This document shows positions 54,052 through 63,496 of a DNA stretch of 64,000 nt, piece after piece; the first letter of the stretch is position 1, and every line of letters begins with the position of its first letter. The notes below the pieces were generated by a model. It was not told where the DNA came from, searched no databases, and saw nothing but the letters and a program-made list of their open reading frames with translations. Source of the DNA: an uncultured Pelagibacteraceae bacterium (GTDB lineage Bacteria; Pseudomonadota; Alphaproteobacteria; Pelagibacterales; Pelagibacteraceae); contig CACFSU010000003.1 in NCBI GenBank assembly GCA_902569055.1, forward strand, positions 17,321 through 81,320, written 5' to 3'. The position numbers were made by a program, and so were the translations under genes.

Positions 54052-54792
54052 TTATATAATTTTTCTTAAATTATAAAAATATTTCATTAAAAAAGTTATT
54101 AAAACAATAAATTTATTTTGTCTATTATCAATTCTTATTTTTGTACATTCTTTAAGATGATCTAAAAAATTATGTTTACTAGAATATCCACCACGACTAA
54201 AAATACCAAATAATTCATTTTTTTTTGTTCCTATTCCTTTCATTTTATGATGAACAATCATTCTATAAAAATAATCATAGTCAGCAGAAAATTTATATTT
54301 TAGTCTATAATTACCAAGCTTTTTTGCTGCTTTTTTTTTAATATAAAATCCTGTTGAATGGCTGGTATAAAATCCCCACATAAAATGTATTTTCCAAGGA
54401 TTATAACCATGTATTACTTTCCAATGTTTTTTTACTGAACCAAAAAAAAAATCTTTATCTGGATAATTATTATAATATTTTACCAAGATGCTTAATGCAT
54501 TTTGAATTAAAATATCATCTGAATTAACAAAACCTATTAAATCTCCTTTTGCTAATTTTAATCCTTTATTAAATGCATCGTATATTCCTTTATCATTTTC
54601 GCTTACAATTTTTTTAATCTTTTTTTTATATTTTTTTATAATTGATAAAGTCTTATCAGTTGATTTTCCGTCAATTAATATATATTCTATGTTTTGATAA
54701 TTTTGATTAATTACACTCTTTATTGTTTTTTCAATAGTAAGTTCTGAGTTTTTACAAACTGTAATGATTGATATTAACGGTTTTTTGTTCAT
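54052..54792 (-). CDS. Family 2 glycosyltransferase
   Basis: The 246-residue GT-A protein has ISIITVCKNSELTIEKTIKSV, EYILIDGKSTDKTLSII, GIYDAFNKGLKLAKGDLIGFVNSDD (DxD-like NSDD) and FSADYDYFYRM. It looks like WcaA/Rfb-type transferases with a DGxSxD motif. The acceptor is unknown, probably a surface glycan. It is convergent with slt, 12 bases apart, and is isolated from the cluster at 16-20 kb. Confidence 0.86.
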   Translation of the reverse strand: MNKKPLISIITVCKNSELTIEKTIKSVINQNYQNIEYILIDGKSTDKTLSIIKKYKKKIKKIVSENDKGIYDAFNKGLKLAKGDLIGFVNSDDILIQNALSILVKYYNNYPDKDFFFGSVKKHWKVIHGYNPWKIHFMWGFYTSHSTGFYIKKKAAKKLGNYRLKYKFSADYDYFYRMIVHHKMKGIGTKKNELFGIFSRGGYSSKHNFLDHLKECTKIRIDNRQNKFIVLITFLMKYFYNLRKII

Positions 54793-54858
54793 TTAATAAA
54801 ATATTAAAGTATTTTTATCTAATAATTTATAATTATTCTTTATCATTATAGGTATATA

Positions 54859-54950
54859 TGGCGGAAGAGGAGGGATTCGAACCCTCGGTACAAGTTTCCT
54901 CGCACGGTCATTTAGCAAACGACTGGTTTCAGCCTCTCACCCACTCTTCC
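54859..54950 (-). tRNA. tRNA-Ser (anticodon GCU)
   Basis: On the minus strand a class II tRNA folds with acceptor GGAAGAG/CTCTTCC, discriminator G, encoded CCA, anticodon stem GTCGT/ATGAC with loop TTGCTAA (anticodon GCT), a long variable arm and T-arm GAGGG/CCCTC with TTCGAAT. Confidence 0.96.
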
Positions 54951-54973
54951 ATATTTTGCCACAACTGATTGTA

Positions 54974-55007
54974 TTGAATAATGAATATTAATAAAGTAAT
55001 TATTCAA
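54974..55007 (+). promoter_or_regulatory. Inverted repeat overlapping a likely sox promoter
   Basis: TTGAATAA (54974-54981) and TTATTCAA (55000-55007) are perfect inverted arms 18 bases apart, directly before soxB (ATG at 55013). TTGAAT (54974) and TAATTA (54997) also make a plausible -35/-10 pair with 17 bases between. It could be an operator controlling the sarcosine operon. Confidence 0.4.
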
Positions 55008-55012
55008 AATCT

Positions 55013-56266
55013 ATGAAAAATAAATACTCAATTTTTTCACTTATCAAAAATGCTTTTTCATATCATGAAAATTGGGAGAAAGCTTGGAAAGACCCAGTTC
55101 CAAAAAAAGAATACGAAATAGTCATAATAGGTGGAGGTGGTCATGGATTAGCTACTGCTTATTATTTAGCAAAAAAACATAATATTAAAAATATTGCCGT
55201 TGTAGAAAAAGGCTGGATAGGAGGTGGAAATACCGGAAGAAACACTACAATTATAAGATCAAATTATTTATGGGATGCAAGTGCAGGTCTTTATGATCAT
55301 TCATTAAAAATTTGGGAAAGTTTATCACAAGAATTAAATTATAATGTAATGTTTAGCCAAAGAGGAGTTATGAACCTAGCTCATAACCTGCAAGATGTAA
55401 GAGATTTAAAAAGAAGAACACATGCTAATAGATTAAATGGTATTGATGCTGTTTATTTATCTACAGAAGAAGTAAAAAAATTCTGTCCTATAATTAATAC
55501 TTCACCAGACATAAGGTATCCAGTTTTAGGAGGCACATTACAAAAAAGAGCCGGTACTGCTAGACATGATGCGGTTGCATGGGGCTATGCTAGAGGAGCT
55601 GATGAAATGGGTGTAGATATAATTCAAAATTGTGAAGTAAAAGGAATAAAAAGAAATGGAAATATTATAGAAGGCCTAGAAACTACTAAAGGTTTTATTA
55701 AAACAAAAAAAATTGGTGTAGCTGCCGCAGGTCATTCTAGTGTTATCGCTAATATGGCAGGACTAAAACTTCCATTAGAAAGTAAACCACTTCAAGCTTT
55801 GGTTTCAGAACCAATTAAACCAATTATCGATACAGTTATTATGTCTAATGCTGTACATGCATATGTTAGTCAATCAGATAAAGGTGAGTTAGTTATTGGT
55901 GCAGGTACCGATGACTATATATCATATACTCAAAAAGGTAGTCACGATATAATTGAAGGAACTTTAAATGCAATTTTAGAACTTTATCCTATCTTTAGTA
56001 GGATGAGAATGTTAAGACAGTGGGGAGGCATAGTTGATATATGTCCAGATGCCAGTCCAATAATTAGTAAAACTTCAATCAATGGTCTTTATTTTAATTG
56101 TGGATGGGGAACTGGTGGATTTAAAGCAACACCAGGATCTGGTGATTTGTTTGCTCATACTATTGCTAATGATGAGCCTCATAAACTAAATGCTGCATTT
56201 AATCTAAATAGATTTGTAAGCGGTGACCTGGTTGATGAACATGGAGCAGCAGCAGTAGCACATTAA
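55013..56266 (+). CDS. soxB: Sarcosine oxidase subunit beta
   Basis: The 417-residue flavoprotein has the dinucleotide fold [20 protein letters not shown] near residue 38 and [17 protein letters not shown]. His185 in [18 protein letters not shown] lies where characterised enzymes carry the covalent FMN. The C-terminal [20 protein letters not shown] is typical of the family. It oxidises sarcosine to glycine with H2O2 production. The stop shares one base with soxD; it heads the soxBDAG unit. Confidence 0.97.
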   Translation: MKNKYSIFSLIKNAFSYHENWEKAWKDPVPKKEYEIVIIGGGGHGLATAYYLAKKHNIKNIAVVEKGWIGGGNTGRNTTIIRSNYLWDASAGLYDHSLKIWESLSQELNYNVMFSQRGVMNLAHNLQDVRDLKRRTHANRLNGIDAVYLSTEEVKKFCPIINTSPDIRYPVLGGTLQKRAGTARHDAVAWGYARGADEMGVDIIQNCEVKGIKRNGNIIEGLETTKGFIKTKKIGVAAAGHSSVIANMAGLKLPLESKPLQALVSEPIKPIIDTVIMSNAVHAYVSQSDKGELVIGAGTDDYISYTQKGSHDIIEGTLNAILELYPIFSRMRMLRQWGGIVDICPDASPIISKTSINGLYFNCGWGTGGFKATPGSGDLFAHTIANDEPHKLNAAFNLNRFVSGDLVDEHGAAAVAH

Positions 56267-56541
56267 TGTTCGTAATAAATTGTCCTTATTGTGGTGAAAG
56301 AGAACAAAGTGAATTTAAGGCAGGAGGTGAAGCTCATATAGTTAGACCTAAACAACCAACTGAACTAAGCGATGATGAATGGGCTGAATATCTTTTTATG
56401 AGAAAAAATATTAAAGGTATTCAATTTGAAAGATGGAATCATATTCATGGTTGTAGAAAATGGTTCAATATGATCAGAGACACTTCAAATGATGAAATTA
56501 AAGCTGTTTACAAAATGGGAGACGAACCTCCTAAAATATAA
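56266..56541 (+). CDS. soxD: Sarcosine oxidase subunit delta
   Basis: The 91-residue protein has a zinc site with Cys6 and Cys9 (CPYCGERE), His and Cys in HGCRKWF, and the ELSDDEWAEYLFMRKN core. It binds a structural zinc in the heterotetramer. It follows soxB with a one-base overlap and precedes soxA by two bases. Confidence 0.95.
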   Translation: MFVINCPYCGEREQSEFKAGGEAHIVRPKQPTELSDDEWAEYLFMRKNIKGIQFERWNHIHGCRKWFNMIRDTSNDEIKAVYKMGDEPPKI

Positions 56542-56543
56542 AT

Positions 56544-59500
56544 ATGTCAAAAAATTTAAGAATAAATTCAAGTAAATATATTGATCAAACTAATCGTATT
56601 TCATTTATATTTAATGGTAAAAAATATTACGGTTATAAAGGTGATACTCTAGCTTCTTCACTTTTAGCTAATGATTTACATTTGGTAGGAAGAAGTTTTA
56701 AATATCATAGACCAAGAGGTATAATGACCGCAGGTTCGGAAGAACCAAATGCTATAGTTCAACTTCACAAAAATACTTCTAGAACAGAACCAAATGTAAG
56801 GGCCACTGAAATTGAGATTTATGATGGACTAGAAGCTTCAAGTCAAAATTGTTGGCCTAGTGTTAATTTTGATATAGGTGGGATAAATAATCTATTATCA
56901 CCTATTTTACCTGCAGGATTTTATTATAAAACTTTCATGTGGCCAGCTAGTTTCTGGAAAAATTATGAATATTTTATCAGAAAATCTGCTGGTTTGGGTA
57001 AATCTCCCACAAAAGCAGATCCGGATATTTATGAACACAAATATATTCACTGTGATGTATTAGTTATAGGATCGGGTATTTCAGGAATTATGGCTGCAAA
57101 AACAGCTGCTAAAAATAAATTAAAAACTTTACTAATTGAAGAAAAACCTAATCTTGGAGGATCAACTATTTATCAAAACTCAGAATATTTTAAAATCAAC
57201 AATCAAACTTCAAGTTCTTGGCTTGAGAAAGAAATTAATGAAGTTAAAAAAATAGAAAATTTGGAAATAAAAACAAGAACAAGTGTTGCTGCTTCTTATG
57301 GTTACAATTTTTTATTAGCACGTGAAAATCTAACTGATCATTTACCAATAGAACATAGAAAAAATAAAGCTAGACATAGACTATTAAAAATAAGAGCAAA
57401 AAAAGTTATTTTTGCTACTGGATCTATTGAGAGACCTTTAATATTTGATAATAATGATCGTCCTGGAATTTTACTTTCATCTGCTATCAAAAGATATGCT
57501 GATTTTTTTGGAGTTGCCTGTGGAGAAAAGAATATCCTTTTTACAAACAACGATACTGTTTATGAAACAGCTATTAGCTTAATTCAAAAGGGAATTAATA
57601 TTGAAGCAATAATTGATAATAGAGAAGAACCAGATTCTAAATTACTTTATGAAGTAGAAAAAAATAATATTAAAATTTTTAAGGGTTACACAATAATTGA
57701 TACATCTGGTTATAAAAGAATTAATAAAATTTCTATAATGCAACTTTCTAAAGATGGACAAAATGTAGTGGGTTCTAAAATAAGTTTATCTTGTGATTGT
57801 TTAGGTATATCGGGAGGATGGACTCCTGCAGTTCATTTATTTACACAATCTGGTGGAAAATTAAAATTTAGAGAAGAAGATGAAGTATTTATACCAAATA
57901 TTGCTCCTTCAAATCAATTAAGTGTGGGTGCCTGTAATGGTGATTTAAGTTTAGATGAGATTTTAATAAATACACAAAATTCTCTAAAAAAATTTTTTAA
58001 TATTAAAAATACTGATTATGATAATCTTGAAAAATTATCTTCAACAAATAAATCAAAAAGAAATATTTGGTTATTACCATCAGATAAGGTTTTAGGAAAA
58101 ACTAAATCTTTTGTAGATTATCAAAATGATGCAACTGCAAAAGATATAAAATTAGCATTAAGAGAAGGTTTTAGATCTATTGAACATGTAAAAAGATATA
58201 CAACAACTGGAATGGGAACAGATCAAGGTAAACTAGGAAATATGCACGCACTAGGAATAATCTCTGAAACTACTGGAACTAAAATGGGTGAACTAGGTAC
58301 TACAACTTTTAGACCGCCCTATACTCCTTTAACATTTGGAACTATTGTTGGAAGAAATGTTGGAGAATATTTTGACATATTTAGAAAAACCCCAATACAC
58401 GATTGGCATGTAGAACATAAAGCAGAGTTTGAAAATGTAGGCCAATGGAAAAGAGCCTGGTATTATCCCAAGAAAAATGAAAATATGTACCAAGCTATTC
58501 AAAGAGAAAGTAAAGCAGCAAGGGATAGTGCTGGAATTTTAGATGCATCTACTCTTGGTAAAATTGATATCCAAGGAACTGACGCTTCTGAATTTTTAAA
58601 TCGTGTTTACACAAATGCTTGGTCGAAACTTGCAGTTGGTAAATGTCGATATGGTCTAATGCTCAATGAAGATGGTATGGTCTATGATGATGGTGTTACT
58701 ACTCGATTAGAAGAAAATCGTTATATAATGACAACAACAACAGGTGGTGCTGCCAATGTAATAGGTAAATTAGAAGATTACCTACAAACAGAGTGGCCTG
58801 AATTAGATGTTTATTTAACATCAGTAACAGATCATTTTGCAACAGTAAGTGTTTGTGGTCCAAATAGTAAGAAAATTGTAAGTGAGGTTATTCCAAATTT
58901 AGATTTATCAGACGAAAGTTTTCCACATATGTCATTTAAAAATGCAAAAATTGGTAAAATTAATTGCAGAGTTATGAGAATTAGTTTCACAGGAGAACTT
59001 AGTTATGAAATTAATGTCCAGGCTAATTATGGTAAATCAGTTTGGGAAAAATGTATGGAAGCAGGAAAAGATTTTAATATTACGCCATACGGTACAGAAA
59101 CAATGCATTTACTTAGAGCTGAAAAGGGTTTCATAATTGTTGGTCAAGATACTGATGCTACAATGACCCCTATCGATTTACAAATGGATTGGATTGTAAG
59201 TAAAAAGAAGTACGATTTTATTGGTAAAAGATCATTATATAGATCGGACACTATTAGAGATGATAGAAAACAGCTTGTTGGATTATTAACTGAAAATCCT
59301 AATGAAGTATTAGAGGAAGGAGCGCAAATAGTTGCTGATATAAATAAATCACCTATAGAAATGTTAGGTCATGTTACATCGAGTTATTACAGCCCTAACC
59401 TTAAAAAATCTATAGCTTTAGGTGTTGTTAGAGGTGGAAAAAATATGATGGGACAAAAATTAATAATCCCGATGGAAAAAAAGAATATAAATGTAACTGT

Positions 59501-59549
59501 TGCTGATCCAGTTTTTTTAGATAAGGAGAATAAGAGATTAAATGCTTAA
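56544..59549 (+). CDS. soxA: Sarcosine oxidase subunit alpha
   Basis: The 1001-residue subunit has an N-terminal 2Fe-2S-like SoxA region with SFKYHRPRGIMTAGSEEPNA, an NAD(P)-binding fold VLVIGSGISGIMAAKTA near residue 172, a cluster-linked central region, and a C-terminal folate-binding GcvT-like domain (about 600-990; EKGFIIVGQDTDATMTP). Domain order and length match the characterised subunit. It transfers the oxidised methyl group to tetrahydrofolate. It overlaps soxG by 8 bases. Confidence 0.97.
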   Translation: MSKNLRINSSKYIDQTNRISFIFNGKKYYGYKGDTLASSLLANDLHLVGRSFKYHRPRGIMTAGSEEPNAIVQLHKNTSRTEPNVRATEIEIYDGLEASSQNCWPSVNFDIGGINNLLSPILPAGFYYKTFMWPASFWKNYEYFIRKSAGLGKSPTKADPDIYEHKYIHCDVLVIGSGISGIMAAKTAAKNKLKTLLIEEKPNLGGSTIYQNSEYFKINNQTSSSWLEKEINEVKKIENLEIKTRTSVAASYGYNFLLARENLTDHLPIEHRKNKARHRLLKIRAKKVIFATGSIERPLIFDNNDRPGILLSSAIKRYADFFGVACGEKNILFTNNDTVYETAISLIQKGINIEAIIDNREEPDSKLLYEVEKNNIKIFKGYTIIDTSGYKRINKISIMQLSKDGQNVVGSKISLSCDCLGISGGWTPAVHLFTQSGGKLKFREEDEVFIPNIAPSNQLSVGACNGDLSLDEILINTQNSLKKFFNIKNTDYDNLEKLSSTNKSKRNIWLLPSDKVLGKTKSFVDYQNDATAKDIKLALREGFRSIEHVKRYTTTGMGTDQGKLGNMHALGIISETTGTKMGELGTTTFRPPYTPLTFGTIVGRNVGEYFDIFRKTPIHDWHVEHKAEFENVGQWKRAWYYPKKNENMYQAIQRESKAARDSAGILDASTLGKIDIQGTDASEFLNRVYTNAWSKLAVGKCRYGLMLNEDGMVYDDGVTTRLEENRYIMTTTTGGAANVIGKLEDYLQTEWPELDVYLTSVTDHFATVSVCGPNSKKIVSEVIPNLDLSDESFPHMSFKNAKIGKINCRVMRISFTGELSYEINVQANYGKSVWEKCMEAGKDFNITPYGTETMHLLRAEKGFIIVGQDTDATMTPIDLQMDWIVSKKKYDFIGKRSLYRSDTIRDDRKQLVGLLTENPNEVLEEGAQIVADINKSPIEMLGHVTSSYYSPNLKKSIALGVVRGGKNMMGQKLIIPMEKKNINVTVADPVFLDKENKRLNA

Positions 59550-60105
59550 TTATAATCAAGCTCTACCTGAACAAACATTATTGCAAGATCTTCAGATTAA
59601 AGAAATTAAACCAATAATGAAATTAGTTATAAGAGGTAAAAAAAGAGAGTTTATTTCTGCAATTGGCAAATCATTAAATATTATTTTACCAACTAAAGCA
59701 AATAACTCTACTCAAAGTGATAAATTAACAGCTCTTTGGTTAAGTCCTGATGAGTGGATGATTTTTTCTAATGAACCTATTGATGAAAATACAAACAATC
59801 ATGAAACTGAAAAACAATTAAATGAAAACATTTCAAAATTAAATCTTGGTGCAATCGTGGATGTTACGGATCAATTCGTAATGATTAATCTAAAAGGAAA
59901 TAAAATTTATGAATTATTTCAAACTGGATCACCTTTTAACTTTAATAATTTTCAAAATAAAAAAGGCGCTGTCACCCAAACAATTCTTACAAAAATTGAT
60001 GTAATTGTTCATAATCAGGGCAAAAATGCAGTAAATCTATTTGTAAGACGTTCTTTTTCACAACATTTATTTTCTTGGATGAATGATGCTGCGTCAAGAT
60101 TATAG
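59542..60105 (+). CDS. soxG: Sarcosine oxidase subunit gamma
   Basis: The 187-residue protein matches SoxG: SDKLTALWLSPDEWMIFS in the middle and GAIVDVTDQFVMINLKGNKIYELFQTGSPFNF, then the C-terminal NLFVRRSFSQHLFSWMNDAA. Gamma closes the channel to the folate site. It starts inside the end of soxA and ends the unit before the binding-protein gene 34 bases on. Confidence 0.93.
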   Translation: MLNYNQALPEQTLLQDLQIKEIKPIMKLVIRGKKREFISAIGKSLNIILPTKANNSTQSDKLTALWLSPDEWMIFSNEPIDENTNNHETEKQLNENISKLNLGAIVDVTDQFVMINLKGNKIYELFQTGSPFNFNNFQNKKGAVTQTILTKIDVIVHNQGKNAVNLFVRRSFSQHLFSWMNDAASRL

Positions 60106-60139
60106 TCACAATTTTTATTTGAATCAGTTACTTTAATCT

Positions 60140-60907
60140 ATGAAAAAAATACTTTTAATAGCACTATTTGCTCTTTTACCCTTTTCTTTAAACGCGGAGT
60201 CAAATTTAGACAAAATACTATCAGCTGGAGTTTTAAAAGTTGGAACAACTGGAGATTGGGATCCAATGACAATGAAAGACCCATCAACTAACAAATATAA
60301 GGGATTTGATATTGACGTCATGAATGAACTTGCCAAAGATATGGGTGTCAAAGTTGAATTTGTACCTGCAGAATGGAAAACTATCGTTTCAGGTATTACA
60401 TCAGCTAGATATGATATTTCAACAAGTGTAACAAAAACACCAAAAAGAGCTGAAGTAGCTGGTTTTACAGATACTTATTATAAATATGGAACTGTTCCAT
60501 TAGTTCTTAAAAAGAATTTAAATAAATTTTCAACTTGGGACTCACTTAACAATTCTAATGTAACAATTGCCACTACTCTTGGAACATCTCAAGAAGAGAA
60601 GGCAAAGGAATTCTTTCCAAAATCTAAATTGAATTCAGTTGAAGCTCCAGCAAGAGACTTTCAAGAAGTTTTAGCTGGAAGAGCAGATGGTAATATTACA
60701 AGTTCAACTGAAGCAAATAAATTAGTAATCAAATACCCACAACTAGCTATAGTTCCTGATGGAGAAAAAAATCCGGCCTTCTTAGCAATGATGGTTCCAA
60801 AGGGTGATGATAAATGGAATAGTTATGTTAATGATTGGATAAAAAAGAAAAAATCATCAGGCTTCTTTACTAAATTATTAGCTAAATATAATCTTAAAAG
60901 CTTATAA
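60140..60907 (+). CDS. Polar amino-acid ABC transporter substrate-binding protein (PheC-like)
   Basis: The 255-residue protein has a signal peptide ([19 protein letters not shown]) and SBP_bac_3 motifs: [54 protein letters not shown]. The similarity to cyclohexadienyl dehydratase-like proteins is also notable. It likely binds a polar amino acid or amino-acid derivative, possibly related to the sarcosine operon. It lies 34 bases after soxG and 40 before a permease gene. Confidence 0.85.
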   Translation: MKKILLIALFALLPFSLNAESNLDKILSAGVLKVGTTGDWDPMTMKDPSTNKYKGFDIDVMNELAKDMGVKVEFVPAEWKTIVSGITSARYDISTSVTKTPKRAEVAGFTDTYYKYGTVPLVLKKNLNKFSTWDSLNNSNVTIATTLGTSQEEKAKEFFPKSKLNSVEAPARDFQEVLAGRADGNITSSTEANKLVIKYPQLAIVPDGEKNPAFLAMMVPKGDDKWNSYVNDWIKKKKSSGFFTKLLAKYNLKSL

Positions 60908-60947
60908 TAAATTAGTAATTAATTTTTAATTCTTTATAAACCAGTAA

Positions 60948-61679
60948 GTGAGAAATTTATTTTTTTTACTTCTAACACTGCCATTAACCTCATGTGGGAA
61001 AAGTGAGCTTAATTGGTTAATTTTATCTCCAAATAATATTGAGGGACTGACTAATTTAAAATTTTTATTAAGTGGTTTAACTACAACTATTTTTATTTCT
61101 ATCGTATCAATAATTATTTCAATGATAATCGGTTTTATCGTTGCCGTTCCTTCTTTAGCAAAAAGTAAATTTTTAACTTATCTAAATATTGGATATGTTG
61201 AAATAGTAAGAGCAATCCCTCTTCTAGTTTTAATCCTATGGATTTATTATGGACTTCCAATAATGACCGGAATAAGTTTTAGCCCTTTTGTATCTGGTAT
61301 TATTGCTTTATCAATAAGTGAAAGTGCTTTTCAAGCTGAAATATTTAGAGCTGGAATAAATTCAATTAAAAAATCACAATGGGAAGCAGGAAGTTCTTTA
61401 GGATTAAATTTTTTTAGAAAATTAAAATTAGTTATTTTACCACAAGCAATTAAAAATATTTTACCTGCTATTGGAAATCAATTTGTATACGTGCTTAAAA
61501 TGTCTTCATTAGTTTCAATAATTGGTATTGGAGACCTAACAAGAAAAGCAAATGAATTAGTTGTTACAACTTATAGGCCATTAGAAATTTATACATTTTT
61601 GATTCTTGAATATTTAGTTTTAATATTAATAGTTTCTTATTTTGTAAGAAAGCTAGAAAAGAAGTTAAAAAAAGATTAA
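60948..61679 (+). CDS. Amino-acid ABC transporter permease with lipobox-like N-terminus
   Basis: The 243-residue permease has the HisM/GlnP-type segments: YVEIVRAIPLLVLILWIYYGLPI, ISESAFQAEIFRAGINSIKKSQWEAGSSLG and LPQAIKNILPAIGNQFVYVLKMSSLVS (core EAA loop in QWEAGSSLG). The start is a GTG at 60948. The first 16 residues read like a lipoprotein signal (FFLLLTLPLTSC), odd for a permease. No ATPase gene is adjacent. It converges on the thermonuclease gene with a 4-base overlap. Confidence 0.85.
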   Translation: MRNLFFLLLTLPLTSCGKSELNWLILSPNNIEGLTNLKFLLSGLTTTIFISIVSIIISMIIGFIVAVPSLAKSKFLTYLNIGYVEIVRAIPLLVLILWIYYGLPIMTGISFSPFVSGIIALSISESAFQAEIFRAGINSIKKSQWEAGSSLGLNFFRKLKLVILPQAIKNILPAIGNQFVYVLKMSSLVSIIGIGDLTRKANELVVTTYRPLEIYTFLILEYLVLILIVSYFVRKLEKKLKKD

Positions 61680-62155
61680 TTTTTTTTTCTATAATTCCAA
61701 GGATATTCAAAGTTCATAGACCACATGCCTAGATTGTTTTCTCTTGCATAATCTTCATCTTTTATAAATTTTTTAGAATATTTTCTGTAAGCAAATGCAT
61801 ATCCTTCTCTTACTAGAAATTTAGATAAGCTAAAATCATTTATAAAACATTCTGCTAAAGTTCTATTATACTTATCCTTACCTTCCTTTATACAGCTTAC
61901 TTTACTTTTACCAATTTTATCAATTAACAATTTTCTAGCTTCAATTCCACAATAGATAACTTCATTATTTTTATTACAGGTCTGCTTGAGTTCAGGAGTA
62001 TCTATTCCTATAAATCTTATTTTTTCTCCATTTAAGTTTATTGTATCACCATCAATAACTTTAATTTCTACGGACTTAACGTCGTTATATGTTAGAAAAA
62101 AAAATATTAGACAAATGCTAATAACTAAAAAGAGGTTTATTTTGTTTAAATACAT
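61676..62155 (-). CDS. Thermonuclease family protein (SNase-like), exported
   Basis: The 159-residue protein has an N-terminal hydrophobic signal, then the staphylococcal-nuclease fold: VIDGDTINLNGEKIRFIGIDTPELKQTC (catalytic Arg/Asp region), CIKEGKDKYNRTLAECFI and FLVREGYAFAYRKY. The conserved Asp, Glu and Arg of SNase are present. It degrades nucleic acids or has a regulatory role. It starts 38 bases inside the end of the MATE gene. Confidence 0.86.
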   Translation of the reverse strand: MYLNKINLFLVISICLIFFFLTYNDVKSVEIKVIDGDTINLNGEKIRFIGIDTPELKQTCNKNNEVIYCGIEARKLLIDKIGKSKVSCIKEGKDKYNRTLAECFINDFSLSKFLVREGYAFAYRKYSKKFIKDEDYARENNLGMWSMNFEYPWNYRKKN

Positions 62156-63488
62156 TATTCAAAAAATAACCAATAAATATTAAGACCACAACTCCCATAG
62201 CCCAATTAGTTGCCATAATTGTATAAAAAATATCCTCGTAGTCACCACCTCTGATATTAATTACATACCACAAACTTAAAAAAGGAAACGCAGTTAATCT
62301 CAATATACTTAAATAAAGACTATATAGAGGTTTTTTAACAGCCTGAAATACAGCTGTAGTAATAAAGAACACTGGATAAATTGGTCCAATTAAAGCTGCA
62401 ACTTTTAAATAAATAGCTCCACTGATAACTGCTTCTTGGTTGTCAGTAAATAAAGAGACAAAAAATTCTGCACCAAAAAATATTATTATTCCAGCAATTG
62501 CCATGAATGAAGAACCGAATAATAGAGCTTTAGTGTACAGTTCTCTAATTCTATCATAAGCTTTGGCTCCAAAATTTTGACCACCAATAGAAAGAACTGC
62601 TGTATTTAATCCAATAACTGGAAGTAAAAATACTTGTTCCACTCTTAACGCTGCTCCATAACCAGCTGTTGCTAAATCACCAAACTGACCAATGAAATAT
62701 AGAATATTAAATATACCTACTCCAATAAATAACATACTAAACATTACAGGCACTGCTTGTTCTGTAAGTGGTTTTAAGTAATCAAATTTAGGAATAAAAC
62801 ATTGAGCTTTAAGATATTCTCTAATTTTACAATTATTTACTTTATAAGCTAGATAGATTGTTCCAATAGACTGTGAAATTACAGTAGCTATTGCAAGTCC
62901 TGCAATACCAAAACCTGGAATAAAACCATATCCCCATATGAACAAAGGATTTAAAAAAATATTTAAGAAAAAGCTAAATATTAAAACATTTCTATAACTT
63001 TTTGTATCGCCTTGAGCGTTTAAAGTTCCATTTAAAGATATCTGGATCAATACAATGAAAGTACCATAAAAAATAATATCTAAATATTCTCTAGTTAGTG
63101 CTATACCATTTGCATCTGATCCCATAATACCTAGAAGATAATTTGATGCATTTAAACCAAACAGAGTCACAAATATTGAAACTGTTAATGCAAAAATTAA
63201 AGATTGTGCAACATACATCGATGCAACTCTCTCTTTTTTCTCACCTATAGAATTTCCAATTAAAGCATTAGTAGCTGCTCCTAACCCAACACCAACAGCA
63301 ATAATAGTAAAATAAATTGGAAAAGATTTCGCAATTGCACTTATAGCTTCAGCTGAAATTCTTCCAGCAAACCAAGTATCTACTAAATTATAAAAGGTTT
63401 GAAACAATGATCCAACACTAGCTGGAATAGTAACTTTTCTAAGTAATGACCAAATTGGATCTTTAGTTAATTTTATTGCTTTAGACAA
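62118..63488 (-). CDS. MATE family efflux transporter
   Basis: The 456-residue protein has twelve membrane segments in two MATE repeats. Evidence includes KVTIPASVGSLFQTFYNLVDTWFAG, ATNALIGNSIGE, the repeat start EQAVPVMFSMLFIGVGIFN and GLNTAVLSIGGQNFGAKAYDRIRE. It is a cation-driven drug or metabolite exporter; the substrate is unknown. Its stop lies within the thermonuclease start region. Confidence 0.93.
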   Translation of the reverse strand: MSKAIKLTKDPIWSLLRKVTIPASVGSLFQTFYNLVDTWFAGRISAEAISAIAKSFPIYFTIIAVGVGLGAATNALIGNSIGEKKERVASMYVAQSLIFALTVSIFVTLFGLNASNYLLGIMGSDANGIALTREYLDIIFYGTFIVLIQISLNGTLNAQGDTKSYRNVLIFSFFLNIFLNPLFIWGYGFIPGFGIAGLAIATVISQSIGTIYLAYKVNNCKIREYLKAQCFIPKFDYLKPLTEQAVPVMFSMLFIGVGIFNILYFIGQFGDLATAGYGAALRVEQVFLLPVIGLNTAVLSIGGQNFGAKAYDRIRELYTKALLFGSSFMAIAGIIIFFGAEFFVSLFTDNQEAVISGAIYLKVAALIGPIYPVFFITTAVFQAVKKPLYSLYLSILRLTAFPFLSLWYVINIRGGDYEDIFYTIMATNWAMGVVVLIFIGYFLNNVFKQNKPLFSY

Positions 63489-63496
63489 AGTTATCC

